Assembly: GCA_021234155.1 (NCBI GenBank)
Contig: JAJEKV010000236.1
Coordinates: 498,001-562,000 of the forward strand
Length of the DNA: 64,000 nucleotides
Source of the DNA: Isoetes taiwanensis
Taxonomy: Eukaryota > Streptophyta > Lycopodiopsida > Isoetales > Isoetaceae
Reading direction: 5' to 3'
In this document: in pieces, positions 31,387 to 44,285 of the stretch
Layout of the letters: every line of letters begins with the position of its first letter
How positions within the stretch are numbered: position 1 is the first letter of the stretch
Translations under genes and position numbers: made by a program
Notes under the pieces: model-generated
Databases searched by the model: none
Seen by the model: only the letters and a program-made list of their open reading frames with translations
Told to the model about the DNA's origin: nothing

Positions 31387-31388
31387 AA
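31150..31388 (+). mobile_element. tRNA-derived SINE with LINE-like 3' end and CTAT tail
   Basis: The 5' part is tRNA-like: an A-box region, TTGGTCTAGTGGTAACAC, and a B box, CGAGTTCGAGATC, about 35 bp apart, as expected for an internal RNA polymerase III promoter. A unique body follows (GTAAGGTGGTTGGGGGCAGG, CAGTTGGATGCTGCC). It ends GTGGCGTGACGTTAAAACTA, then about ten CTAT units (31348-31386). The GACGTTAAAA end equals the last block of the LINE tails here, which would let the SINE borrow the LINE reverse transcriptase. Confidence 0.8.
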
Positions 31389-31779
31389 GGGCAAAAGTAT
31401 CATGGTGGCATACAAAAAAATGCAACCCTAGCACTCACCATCAACACCCTGCACCCACTATTCTACTCTATTACTCCACTTGCCATTTATTGGAGGTGTT
31501 ACATGCTTCTAATGATTATCTAATTACCATCCACTAGCACCAGTAGCACCCTAAACAAGCTGTCATATACAAGCTGTCAGCATGGGTCCGGACACCTACT
31601 TTTGCATCCCACCAATATACTTTTACCCTTAAGCATGTTCACGATGTGTTTTGGAAAAGCTCGCTTACCCTTTTCTCCTGTTGGAAAAACAATAGTTGAT
31701 GACTTGGGCTGGGGATATGAATTCATGCTATTGGCTAGGCGGAGTTTAGACATTGCGTTCGACTATTGATCACATTCCA

Positions 31780-32230
31780 CATTGCAGAGTTGCTAGAGGA
31801 CAGTCGTAACATATGCTATGATCTTTATTGTTGCTTTGTAGACAATCCCTAGAGATGAGCTCTGGAGGAGTGTATGCATAGATTGGTGTCCCTTAGGACT
31901 TGTAGAATGTTGCCTATAAAAATAGTGTTAGTTCAAATGCCACCATTGAGCCAGTCTATTAACACCAGCGTGAGAGTATGCCAGGGTTGTCCGCTCTCTT
32001 CAACATTGTTTGGATTATACATTGATCAGCTTGATGCTTGGGTTGCCCAGCATGGCGACAGAGGAACAAGACTTGCTCATTATATCATTAGGCAGTTGTT
32101 GTACATGCAGATTATGTGAATTTGTTAGCACATATCCCTGCGAGTATGCAACAACATTTGGATGCCCTCGGTAGTTTTTACTAGCATGAGGGCTCTCAAG
32201 CAATCAATAGACAATACTAAGCAAAAAAAA
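31780..32230 (+). pseudogene. LINE reverse transcriptase remnant
   Basis: VRVCQGCPLSSTLFGLYIDQ and GTRLAHYIIRQLLYM match the palm blocks of the complete LINE (GVKQGCPCSPTLFGLYIDEL, ARLGKYIIQILLFADD), and LLYADYV is reached in a neighbouring frame. Several frameshifts and stops are present, and the following kilobase (32.3-32.9 kb) looks like more eroded ORF2. It cannot encode an enzyme. Confidence 0.7.
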
Positions 32231-32929
32231 AAAAAGGATTCATGCAATAATCTGATAGGTGGGTAGGGCAAAAAGGATAATTACTTAGGAGACAAAAGTA
32301 GATATGCTGAGATGGTACTGCTACAACTATATAAGAAGGCCTAAAATGAAATTGTACTTACCTAGAGATCCTAATTACACGAGTAGAAGAATCTTTTCAC
32401 AATCGAGGATAAGTTGTATTTATTAAAGCCTGCCACAATAAATTGGAATGCTCAGGATGGTCTTAGGCAATAGGACTTGGTTTCTAAACTTGTTTTTATA
32501 CCACAAGCAATGTGTCTGTGGATGTATGCTCAACAATGCAAGATTTGTGAATAACATCCAACATTGGAGGCTATGCGTAAAATGCATAAACTTCCTAGCA
32601 GATTGGATTAGGGACTTTTTGTATTTATTTGTACAACTCTACTTGCACTTGGATGCTGAAAAAAGTTCTACGAGCGTGTTACATTTATATGTTGTTGGAG
32701 TATATATTGATAGGTTATTGCAGAAAAACACATTTTACAACAATTATTTGGCTTATTTGAAAATAGCAGCTTTTCATCTTAACATCCTTTAAAGGCTATG
32801 AAAAAAGAAGTAGAGCAAAATGCATATTACTCAAGCCTCATGGATTTATTGACTCCAAATGTATGCTCTTGACATGGATGGTCTAAAAGGTACGCTCTTA
32901 AACAAAGTGTGGGCTTTGAGTACTTTAAA

Positions 32930-34450
32930 ATGCAATCTTGTTAAGTGCTTTCTTCGCATCTAATAGGTACAAAAACATTGCACAAGTTAGCATGCGCCCA
33001 GCCATAGATGGACGTGGTTTTCTTTTAAGTCGTGTAAAAATTGAGGTAAAAATTGCTTCTTCTTCTTCTTCTTTTATCAACTTGGTCACATTTGGATTTC
33101 CTTGCCTTGATTTTGGTGCTTTTATTGTCTCTCGATTATGGGTTCAGTTCCAAATAGATATAGATTCATAAATTTGCTTTCATTCTGGAAATGGAATACT
33201 AAAACAGGGTATTAGACTCATAGGTTTGCATAAGTAATGTATAAGTCGAATATCTAAAAGAATAGTATGTAAGTCGAATGCCTAAAGAGCAAAAAAATGT
33301 CAAAAGTCGAGCTCGAACCCATGCAAAAGAGCTTAAAACTAAACACACTATCTACACTACCTAACAAACAAATTCAAGTTTTCAAATATCTAAACAAAGT
33401 ATTCAACTTATAGTTCTGTGGGATCCAACCCCAAAAGGGGAGCCAGTATTTCGCTCGCGCGGATTTGCCACTCTGTTATCAGCCTTGTCACATTTTGATT
33501 TCCATACCTTGATTTGCAGGGCTATTCTGGACCAAGCCATAGGAACTAAAGACCCAATTAGGTTGACTGTAATGATGACATAAATGATCATAGTTCCACG
33601 ATGATCTTTAAATGCTTTTATGGGTGTTGTGCACTCGGATATAGAGAGTATGCAAATGTGTGCTTATACATAGATAATATGAAAATGAGGTGCTCGTCAG
33701 AAAGAAGACCGTGAGAATTAATTTAGAAATCTGTGTTGTCCTAATTCGTAGCAGAGGGACAAGATTTCAAGCATTTTACACCGTTGGAATCATAAGAACA
33801 AGCAAATTAGTGATTTTGCCATCACACAAACAAGACAAAATCTTGCATGAATCACATATTTAACCCAAAATGTCCCAAATTTCTCTCTTTCCATAGCTTG
33901 TTTTAACCATCGGGTCAGCCTAATTAGACTTCACTTCAGACTTTAGCTGTGATCATGGCTGTGGCAACGGAGCACTTCAATGCAACAGAGTAGAAATGTT
34001 CTCCCAAAAAGAATATTCAGGAGATTATTTCGATAATCAATGCAATATTCTTTAAAAACAGGTATTCTGGAAATTATGGATTATAGCCTCATCTTGATTC
34101 TAACGGGGGCAACGCGGGATCAAGTTAAGCTATAAGGAGTTGGAGTTAAAGAAGAGATAACACCTCCGGAAGAGTCAATTGAACTGGAGATTCGAGACCT
34201 TTTTGCTCGGATAGGAGATGCAACACTAGTCTTATATGGCAAGGATAGATAGTAAGAGAGGTCATTGCTCATAAGTTAGGTGATGTGTGGATGTTAAGTG
34301 TGAAAGAATTGGGTGTCTCCAATTTCATTTATTTTGTAGCAAAATTCCTACCCGAGTCCCAAGGTGACAATTGTCAAAAAAAGTAATACATAACACACAT
34401 CCCTATCCAAAAAGGAATCAATATGCCCCAAACAGACGGACAGACTGAGA
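32930..34450. other. No gene seen; one short inexact repeat
   Basis: A block around TTGGTCACATTTGGATTTCC (33081) recurs as CCTTGTCACATTTTGATTTC (33482) with CTTGATTT following in both. This may be a small old duplication. No gene or transposon end is recognised. Confidence 0.3.
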
Positions 34451-34972
34451 CCTTGCCCTATTCCGTCGCAGAGGTCGGCTTCAGAGACAGGGCGACCAGA
34501 AGGAGAAATGTACAGCGCCCTTTCTAGACGACGAAAGGTACTGTTTTGTTCACCATAGCTGCTTCTTTCTCAGCGCATTTAATGCCTTCTCATTTACGTT
34601 TTTAGATTATGATTCCCTCCCCAGAAGCCGAAAACCCCCGCCTTTATAGTTCTTCATCATCAATCTGATTCTATTTGTTTGGAATCTCTATCCCTTGTCG
34701 CCCTCAGACCATGCTTGTTTTGTTCTTTCCTCTCTTGTTCCTTTCAGCAAATTTATGACCTAATCGGCTAGTTTTTGCTTCTTTAGTGCCTGATGAGACC
34801 TTGAGAGTTACCTGTTTGATTCCTTCTTCATCTGCATGTGCAAATTTTTATTTTTGGTTTTCCACAGATGTATCTCATGAATGTCACAGAGTCAAACCTG
34901 AATTGCCATTACATTTTCACAGAATAGTGTGTGGATGAATTAACTACAGCTATGGCTTTCCTTTATGGTAAG
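34440..34972 (+). other. Two exon-like segments with good splice signals
   Basis: A purine- and GC-richer stretch (about 34440-34536) has an ATG (ATGTACAGCGCCC) and ends at AAAG/GTACTG, a plausible donor. Another segment follows a strong acceptor (TTTTTGGTTTTCCACAG/ATG, about 34868) and ends at ATG/GTAAGTACT (34970), a near-consensus donor. This could be the leader of a host gene, but no downstream coding exon is recognisable before the repeat tract at 36 kb. Confidence 0.25.
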
Positions 34973-36049
34973 TACTCAGTTTCTTTAAGAAGCTAAAGTT
35001 TGTTATTCAAGTTTTGGTTGAAGTTGAATACTAAAAGTAGTATTTCATCTTGAGTTGCATGGTTATGGTCTTAAACTCTTATGCAATCCATTAACCATTG
35101 CACGAGAATGTCTATCTCGTCTTTAATATAGATTGCGGGCTCTTTATGAGCAAATCTATGTCCAGCCCATTCTTGTGTCTATGCTTTACCAAATGCCAAA
35201 TTTTTGTCTATGTCGATGTTTTGAGTAGCCTTTATGAAGATCTCATGTGGTGCATGTTGCAATGTGCTCTTTAAGTATTGAACAACGTTCACATGTTGCA
35301 TTTCAACGGTTTAGGTTCTGCGGATGGCTTCCCACTGTGTTTCCTGCCTTTCCTGCTTCTTCTGGCCAGACAGAACATGTCATTCTTATCATCAAATCAA
35401 ACTCTCGGCTTTTTCGATGCATTTAGTGCTTGATAATAGAATTCTTTATGAGCTTCATGGGGCTACAACCTATTATTCACATTACCATCCAATCCAATTG
35501 GCAGAATTGTCTTGTTTGTAATCTAGCTATTTATTTTTAACTATGGCCTATGGAGTGTGAGTAACTTAATACATTGATTCGGGTTGATAACTCCACGTCC
35601 TATGTTGGGTTTTTGGCAGGGGTTTTGGTTATCTTATATCTTTCTTCCACAACCTCTTATAACTGTCATATAGGGGCCTATAATAGGTATGTTTAATAGA
35701 GCATCCACCATTCAAACTTTGCAATCTTCCTTTTGTATTGGTCGTATAGGTGATATAGAAGACATAGATTGGTGTCATGCATGGATCTCATGGATGACAC
35801 TTGGTCTACTTTGACTATCTTTTAAATGGGGTATTCCCTACTAAGAATTTGTGTTGTGTGTGCATATCGTGGTTGAAATCCTCACAATAGAATTCATTAC
35901 CATTTCTAATTTTCAAGAGTTTTGAACTTGCCTATATATGACATATCATTTTTTTCCTTTTTCCTTGAATTTAAGGCACTACATACTTAGTACAAGGCAC
36001 ATTAAAGAATCATATAAAGTTACAAGTGGGTGTACTACGAGGGATTGTA

Positions 36050-36720
36050 CAAATTATGAAGATTCAATAAAAATCCCCTTAGATTCTCCAAGGTTCTATA
36101 TAGTTTCTAGTTTTTCTTTGATTCCTTCAAAACTCATCTAAATTTCAACGAGGTTCCATTAGATTTCTCAAGATCCTTCAAAGATTCTCCATATTCTTGA
36201 AAGCTACCCTTATATTTTCTCGATGTTCTACAACATACACCTAGATTCACCTAATATTCCCTAGCTACTCTAAGATTCTTTTATATTCTCCTAGATTTCT
36301 TATGAAGATTCTCTTAGATTCTCAAAGATTTTATGAAGAATCCTTGACATTCTTTAAGGATTTTTAAGATTCTTTTAGATTTCTCTAGATACCCTAAGAT
36401 TGTATGAAGATTCGTTTGTATTCCTCTTGATTCCTTTGGATTCCATGAAGATTCTTCTAGATATAAAAAATATTTTTTTAAATTCTCAAGGATTCTATAA
36501 AGATTCCCTTAAGTTCTATAAGATTTTCTCCATCTAGATTCTCTTAAGATTTCTATGGATTTTCTAAGATTCTATGAAGATTCTTTGATATTCTCTTAAG
36601 ATTCATGTAGATTCCCTAAAATTTTACGAAGATTCACTTGGATTCCCCTAACATTCCTTAGCTCCCCTTAAGATTCCCTTGCATTCCTCGAATATTCTTT
36701 TAATAATGTAATGCTCTTTT
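36050..36720. repeat. Degenerate GATTCT/GATTCC tandem tract
   Basis: About 650 bp is dominated by the words AGATTCTC, AAGATTC, TAGATTCYC and GAAGATTC at irregular 10-30 bp spacing, with T-rich connectors. It looks like an eroded simple-sequence array. All frames carry stops, so it is not coding. Confidence 0.65.
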
Positions 36721-36724
36721 CTTA

Positions 36725-38150
36725 TAATATTTCAACTAGGTTCTTTCGAATATTCCCTCTAATAAATACCATGCCACCTCACTTCCTTGGAATTTAATGC
36801 TCATTAAAGGCTAGTACCTTGTAGTTTTTCTATAATTTTTTTATAAAAATTCAACGGCTAAGATTTATCCTTCCTTTTTGATCTATGGTCAAGATTAGCT
36901 ACATCAAATAAACCTTTAAGGTACCTTCTTAGCACCTCCTTAGAAAATTTCAAGGGTTAGGTCTGACGGTCTAGAGGCATGGTGCATGCATCCATGCATG
37001 CCCTCGTGCATGCACATGCATGACCCATTGATAACCCAATGGCATGTCGCCACCTCAAAATATTGGAATCAGTCTAGACGTCGCCACCTTAAAAAGGAGC
37101 TTATATAATTGTATATGTATAAGAGATAGGTATTGTTGGCTATGCCCGCTTCTACTTAATCAAATATGTAGCAAAATAACAGGGGGTTCTAGGGGGATTT
37201 GATGTGGCTGTAAAAATAACAATTCCTGAAACCATAGACCATATATCCATAAAACAATTGAATGGGTTATTATAAAGAAAAAACATAGTTCAAGATAAAA
37301 AATAATCACGTTAGCTCACTTGGTACATTGGTTAAAGTAGTCTTATTAGGAAATTGAGTTATTTTGGTAGAGGTTCGAGCCTTCGTGTTTCATATTTTAA
37401 AATCGAGCCCCTGTATTTCATATTCTAAAATCTTAAGCAAAGCTGTATAGAGGTTCGATATACCCTCAAAACCTTAGGCGAAATCGTATTTCATATTTCA
37501 AAATTATAGGCCCCTCCAATCATAATTGACTATAAGCGAAACGAGAGGTGTCTAGAGGCCCCAGTATACGATCTGGGTCCTAGCACCTCGTTCAGAATAT
37601 GTGTTCCTTATGCCACATTGACACATCTAATTGGACATATGAGGTCACAAAACACTAAAATTGTTTTGTCGGTTTTGCCCTTAACCACTTTATACTGGAT
37701 GTGACTTTGCGACATGTCGACCTTAAGACATATTTGTCTTAGAACTATTGCGTTAAAAAGGAAAAAAAATTAAAAGTTATAGCTATAGTAGTAACCATCA
37801 TAAAAGTAGATGAATGAAAAATGATCTATAATATAAAAACATCTATGGTTATCCTTAGCTATATTCCAACCTTCATTTAGTCATCAAATTCAACTTTGCT
37901 TTCCTAATAAGTTTTCTACTTAGTATTCTAGTAGAAGGTCTTTACTTAGCATCTAATAGGGAGGCTCTTTCTTGAACTTGTTCAATTGCTCTTTAATATG
38001 CTTGAAAGGCAAGCCCTCTTTATTTCTGAGGATTAGGTTAGATTGTATTTATTCTGATTTGCAATGGAATTTAGATATTTGAAGAGGCTCTTTTTAACTT
38101 GTCCAATTGCTAATTGGTATTTAGGATGCTTGAAAGTAAATTTATCTAGG
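36725..38150. other. No gene seen
   Basis: GCATGCATGC-type words cluster at about 36975-37035 but do not match the five-copy module elsewhere. A block around GTTCGAGCC/ATTTCATATT repeats loosely at 37375-37500. No gene is recognised. Confidence 0.3.
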
Positions 38151-38159
38151 TTTTGATAG

Positions 38160-38700
38160 AGTCATTTGTCTATACGGGGTTGGAGTTTGGGACTCGGTCA
38201 TATCCCTGGATACTTGGAATGAAGTATAGAAAGCATTTCTAGCTGGGGCGCTTGGGGTAAAATTCACAATAACTTACCAGCTTCTTTTGCACCTTTACAG
38301 AGTGCAGCATTTTACCGTTATATTAGCTACAATTTGAAGAGGAATGTCACGCTTTGCAACAATGTCCAACATTCAAATGTGATTCGAGCTTGGTATCTTT
38401 GAGTTGATCCCGCTTGATTAGTGGCTTCACATTCTTTGGACATGACCGCGGTGGGTTCGATAGGATCTTTTCTCCAAGACATTATGAATGCATACACTCA
38501 ATTATGCCTCAGACATGACACTGATGTTAAGATGTTGAAATGTATTAGAATGTAAAGATTATTAGCCTAGTTATTATTGTTTGCGGCATATGTCTCAGTG
38601 TCCTGTAGGCATCTTTTTTTGGATCTCATAGACTGATTGGTCCCCGTGGACAATACAAATCAAATCAAATTAAATCAAATCAAATCAAATCAATTCAATT
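38160..38700 (+). mobile_element. Eroded LINE 3' region with AAATC tail
   Basis: The end is diagnostic: TTGGATCTCATAGACTG, TGGTCCCCGTGGACAATACA, then about nine AAATC units (38653-38695). Upstream sequence is probably eroded ORF2 C-terminus, but no reading frame survives. The unit AAATC differs from the TTCC, ATTCT and CTAT tails of other copies. Confidence 0.6.
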
Positions 38701-38704
38701 CTTA

Positions 38705-40570
38705 TGCTTTGGAGGGGAGGGGGGGAGAGGGCTTAGATGCTATAATAATTATAACTGCTATTTAGCATTGACATTGTGATTTGTCCTCTTGAGTTTATAG
38801 AATTTAATGCACATATATCAAGGTACAAGTTAATAGCCCTAAGGGCAACACCCCTATTCCTTATTGCTCATTTGGAATCACTGGATCCCAAGATAATGTT
38901 AGGAATATCCTAAGTCAAGGGATATGGAACTTCCACCTTACATTAATGTATAAGGAAGTGCTTTCCATACCTGTATTTATATATATGTATTTATATATGT
39001 ACACATATGCTATCATAGCAGAATAAAGCAGACTGAATAATGCAGACAAAGATCCGCTTTCGAACAAAGGCCCACCAATCCGCCTTCGAACAAAGAAGAT
39101 TTCACTGTAAAAGGTAATCCATCTGGCCGAAATCAAGTTAAGTTTAAAAAAGAATTCCCTCTGCCAAGCTTACCAAACCTTCTCTGCTGTGTTGTTAGCA
39201 AGATGGTTCCGTTTAGTTTAGTATGATTCTTTGGTTGCTAAACTACGGAAGCACATGATGGACTGAAAATTACAGAGCTTACTTCCAGTTCACTGCAAGT
39301 GCATCCAGCAATCTTATTGTCCCAGGGCGTGCCATGGTCGAGTTGCTTTTAGCATCCCTGTAAAACGAAATCCTCACAATTCCTGGATCATACACCAACC
39401 GTGCAAAAAAGGGCCAATCAAAATATCTTGTCAATAGTCAATACATGTCAACTATGCTAAAAAGGCCTAACTAAACAAGGTGTTGCGCACAAAGGGTTGC
39501 CCTCCACTTTCTTGATGGTGAAGTGGCCTAAATAAAATCGTAAGGTAAAGTAAATATCTACCATGCCATCTTGATAATGTACATTGTTTAAGTTATGGCA
39601 CATAATTTTATCGGCTCTGTTATCCTTGTCGGAGTTCCAGAAGGATGCACGAAGTAAGTACGACCAAAGAAAATAAAGAAAAACAATTTTCTCACTTCTG
39701 TTTATAGGCATGATTGTTTGACATCCACTGCATGGGAATAGCCCCCCGGCTTTAGGCCATGGTGGAGCATTGAACGCCGACTTCATTGAGGGGTTCAACT
39801 CTCTGTGCTCCATGCTTTCTTGCTTGTCAGATTGAAGAGGTTATCGCGCTCTGGAAGAACACGTGTTCAATGGAAGACACACGTCAGGAGGTATGGACCC
39901 AATTGATATCATTCCTTGTGGAATCCAATTAATATCATTCCTTGTGTTTCACACCTTTTAATCTCTTGGATATTTGGTCATATGTAGTGAACATTACCAT
40001 GCATGACGTGCTAACCTTGTCTTGAATTTGTAATCTCGTTTTAACCACATCCTACATCAATAGGTTGGCAAAGTTAGGATAAGAATCACTATCTAAATTT
40101 GATGATAATTATTCCCATGGTCTGGGTTTCTTTCTTTATAGATTATAAGTGTAAAATTTAAGTGCAGTTCTATATATGGCATTATGATAGCACGTTAGCA
40201 AGAAACATTTAAGAAACTCCAAAATTTTTGGTCTATCTAAAATTTACAATGACTTTTTCGCATGTGGAAAAAGGTTCAACTTCGTGTCAAGAGTACTAAT
40301 AACAACCTTAGATGGATTTGAACCACCCATTTCTCTCCAGAATGTTCACTGGATTTGAACCACATAGGGGGACTAAAAATCTCTGCCTTTCTAAACATGT
40401 TATTAAATTAGGATTTCGAGGTTACTAGAAATCATTAATTTTCTAAACATGTTAAGCCATTGAATTAATTTCACCAGGGAAAAGTTACCATCGGATTTGT
40501 CACGGTGAAGCTCTGGATGCTTTTTGCAAAAAAGAGCAAGCTAATTCCCATTGAATCCCTAACTTGTCCA
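38705..40570. other. No clear gene; possible further exons of the carrier remnant
   Basis: A minus-strand open frame of 118 codons (39457-39813) has no domain I recognise. A small minus-strand segment at about 39280-39360 has acceptor-like TTTTACAG and donor-like GGAAG/TAAGC borders. It could belong to the carrier remnant but does not match the expected third repeat. Confidence 0.25.
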
Positions 40571-40574
40571 TCGA

Positions 40575-42905
40575 TTACGCTTTTGTGTTTGTCGAGCAAG
40601 CAAGTCTTTTGCTTGCCTCCCAAAGAGGCAAATAAATTGCATTATAGGGCCCCCAGACCATTTGAGCTAGTAGAAATCCTCTGTACAATGCCCCCAAGCC
40701 TTCCTTTGCATATATCCTTTTTGCAGCATCTAGAGATCCCTGTTGCCAAGGTTAGCAAATATTAGATTTGACATCCTCCATGCTATTGATAAAATCATCA
40801 ACAGATCAATCTAAAGGTGGTTGCCAAACCTTATAGGCGTCTTTGTCCTTCCCTTGAACCATCGCCTTTTGTCTGACCACCTCAAGCGGAACCCCACCAC
40901 AGTTGTGCCGGTGTAGCTAGAATGCCACCACAAAATTGAACTGATGGGCTTTGGCGTCCACCTATAAATAGAGTTTGTTATGCCATAGAAGTCAGAAAGT
41001 GTAAAGCAAACCCATCTTAGTTGAAACATTCACCTACCAGGAATCACATACTTTGTAGTTTCATAAGTTGCCATGTATAATGCACGGTGAGAAAGCAATA
41101 TGCACAACACTTGCATAGCCCTTATCCCTCCTTTCTTTGCTATGGTTCGTAGTGCATGTCTGGGGACCCTTGTAATTGTATAGAGATCCGCCCATCCCGA
41201 ACAACAATGATATTTACAAAAGAGTTTTACGTAAAGCGTGTTTTGCATTCAAAGAAAGCTTAAGAGTTTGCACATTATGGTGGCAGCAATTTATGCTTAT
41301 AGTACAACAAGCTTGTTATTGAATGCAATAAATGATGCTAGCATGCCCAAACCTACCTGCATATGTAAATACATTATGCGATGCACGAGTCCATCCTCCC
41401 TACCCCATGTCTTTATGTGAATTGTCCCATTTTCTTAATTACTTTTTGAAGTTTTTTAACTCTAGTCCTTTTAGATAAAACATGAGGCTTACCTCTGTCA
41501 TAGTTCTTATACAAACGGGGAAGGCATGAAGCTTAAACCAACCATTTGCATAGTTGTTTTCCTAGACCATATTAATTAAACATTTAAAATCTAGTTCCAC
41601 ATTTCTGATCATAAACTGCCAATCGTAAAGATCATCAAAGAAGGATCCATACCATTATGCTCATGTTTGAAGCAACAGATCTTTCTTAGCATGGGAATGA
41701 AATGGTCACCAACAAGTTCGCACTTAAAAATTCATCATTCGCTTGATTTCAGGATATTACGCTCAGGTGAAGCAATGGATATTCTCTATCCGCTCCAAAG
41801 ATGCTTTTGCAAAGAGAATGCAAAATAAAGGCTAATGATTTTGCACTTGCACCCTATATTATTTGAATTTATCTTGAAAAGAATACCACAACATTGTCAG
41901 CTTCTAACCTCCAAATTTAACCATCAATGTAATTCTTCTTATGTAGAAGTCATTGCTAGGCTTCACTATCGCCACACAATGGTGTTATCTTCTTTAAGAT
42001 AAACTTTTCCTTGTATGTATATAATCTTAACTTCATAACAGAAGTCTGCAACACATCTCTTTATCCTTTGGGCTAGCCATTTTCTGCTATCTAATGGAGC
42101 GCAAACATGTTGCATTCCTTGTAACTAACATATAATTTCATAATGTTCACATCTGACACTAAGTGCACATCCGGTTTTGCTTATCTAACTTGAAGTGTCT
42201 ATCTGATTTGGTCCCTTTTCCCGACGCGATATTACCCTTCCTTTGTAGTTGAAACTCTTTTTATAATACTCGACAAAGGTCTAGGACAAAGCAAGCTGGA
42301 TGCATTCTCAATGGAATACAAATAGTCTCTTCACTACCTTGATAAAGAAAAACAACAAGTGGAAGCCAGAAACGGAGACTAGCATTTATCCTAGGTAAGA
42401 AGCAAACAAGGTCTGAAACTAGCATTTATCCTAGGTAAGAAGCAAACAAAGACTGAAACGCACTGACATAAGATCATTTCTTTGCTCAAGAGCAATTATT
42501 TACGTTGATTTACGTAACAATGTCTTCTAAGTATAACCTAATTTCTAGGTGTACATGGACATTTTCTCATATATCTAAGCACTAATGTTTGAAAGAGTTG
42601 TTAGAAAAAGGCAACCGGTGATGCTTTACTAACTTAAACACTTAGGCACAATGCCTTACCCGTAAGTTCGGGTTAAGTTTTAGAGATTTCTCCATCCCAA
42701 TGGTAGGAGAATCACTCTTATGTTGCATGAGATAAAACACGATACATGCGGACGTTATATGATTTGAATTTCTAATATATAATCTCGTGGTACCCCTATT
42801 TAAAAGAAATATGACATTAAACACAAAGATACCATCATTCTAGATTTCACAGTCATCAATGGATAGACAACGCTATCTCGCAATAACTCCCATTTGAACC
42901 AGCCG
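40575..42905 (-). pseudogene. Mitochondrial carrier family gene remnant (SLC25A44 / At5g15640-like)
   Basis: Four minus-strand segments read in order like a mitochondrial solute carrier. 42905-42833 has SVVYPLMTVKSRM, the PxxxxK/R signature of repeat 1. 41169-41038 has ALRTIAKKGGIRAM and RALYMATYETTKYVI. 40961-40830 has GGILATPAQL then PLEVVRQKAMVQGKDKDAYK. 40739-40575 has DAAKRIYAKEGLGALYRGFL and GPYNAIYLPLWEASKRLA. Most borders are GT/AG (ATG/GTATCT, CCTG/GTAGGT, TAAG/GTTTGG; ACAG/GGATC). A 1-bp insertion separates PAQL from PLEVV, the RALYRGFG-type block of segment 2 is degraded, and repeat 3 is not found. Carriers of this branch move metabolites across the inner mitochondrial membrane; this copy is dead. 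Confidence 0.7.
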
Positions 42906-43117
42906 CTAATATTCGGGTTTTCAACATTTGTTGGAAATTTCTTTTTGTCTTGTCCATAGTGTAATGTAAAAAGATGTAAATAAAGAAACTTCACATCTGA
43001 GTAAGAAACTCGTGATTAGCGTATGGAATCACAGGAGTGGTGCGAAGAAAAAAGAAATAACAAATTCAAAATTTTAGTGCACGATTTTATCTATCTTGTT
43101 AATAAAAGGTGAGATAC

Positions 43118-43330
43118 CTGCTTCTTGTTAACTTGACTGATGTCCAATCCGCTCATTGACGAAACAATGTGCCACACCTTTAAGATACAAGAAAACAGAA
43201 TCCGGAGGAAAATGGTTGAAAGAAATAAGGAAGGGATAAACATGTGCTCAACTCGCCCGAACCCTGACGGAAGGCGCGGAAGGGAGGGCAGAATCCGAGG
43301 TGCAGAAGCCATAGCCGAGGTGCTGGATGA
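43118..43330 (-). other. Possible first exon upstream of the carrier remnant
   Basis: The minus strand is open, GC-richer than its surroundings, and starts MASAPRILPSLPRLPSGFG. It ends NKKQ at a consensus donor, CAG/GTATCT (43118/43117). Its position fits a leader exon of the carrier gene, although the sequence does not match a carrier N-terminus. Confidence 0.3.
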
Positions 43331-43924
43331 CCGAGCATTTACAGGCAGCAGCCAGTTTTTAGCAGTCATCAGCATATGCTAGGTATATGCCAGCATATAC
43401 TTGAATATGCCCACATACCCACATAAACGAGGGTTTGCCCCCCTAGGGGCAACCCAAAAATGCCCCCATGTTGGCATAAAAAATTTGTGACACGCCATTC
43501 GAAATTCAACGTTGGTCCAAAAGAATCGCAATTGTACCAAATGCCGGATTGCCAGGCCAGATTGTAGTCCAACTACTACCAAATTTTTCTCGGATTCAAT
43601 TCATATGTAGACCCAATCACATTCAATTCATGGTATAACGTGTACCAAATTGTTCTCGGGTTCATTCTTTCCAACAGATCCATTTTTTTTTCTTCTATAG
43701 TTTGCATGTTTTCCATTTGAGGCAAGAAAGAGTTTTTGAAAGAGGTCAATTCTGGAAAAAATGTCTTGGATCATGATTAGGTCTATGTTCAGGGCTAATA
43801 GGTCAAAAATTTAGTCATTGCAAACAATTTTTTTGAAGTTGTTCGTCTTACAAATGGTTGAATGAGTTCTTGTTTGGTTCTTGTCATTCATTAGGTGGTA
43901 GTTGGATAATGGACATAAGCAGCT

Positions 43925-44285
43925 CTCCGCATTCTATATGTGCATCTAGTTCCTTTTATTTCACGTCACTTTAATGTCTTAAACGTTGAATTTAATGTAG
44001 ATGCATATCAAGACCTTCATATTTAAGATAATCAGACCTTTGCTCTCCATATGTCTTATTTGCTTTTAGTTCCTTCCATTCCAAGTCACTCCCGTGTCCT
44101 AAATGTTGAATTTAATGTACATGCATCAATCTAGACCTTTATATTTAACCTAATCCACTCTCCATATGTGTGCTTTCGTTTCAAAGCACTCCAATATTAA
44201 AACTTGAATTTAATTCCTTTCATTTCAGGTCACTAATGTCCTAAATGTTGAATTTACAAAACACCACATTTAATGTGGTGCTACT
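43925..44285 (+). repeat. Three-unit tandem repeat, about 120 bp period
   Basis: Each unit contains CTCTCCATATGTGT, TAGTTCCTTNCATTTCAAGT, CACT...TGTCCTAAA, GTTGAATTTAATGTA and GACCTTTATATTTAA. Units begin near 43925, 44043 and 44160, with a partial fourth near 44215. It is non-coding. Confidence 0.65.

Noticed and set aside
39457-39813. 118-codon minus-strand open frame
   Set aside because: No domain, conserved copy or splice context supports it; it is left as unassigned.
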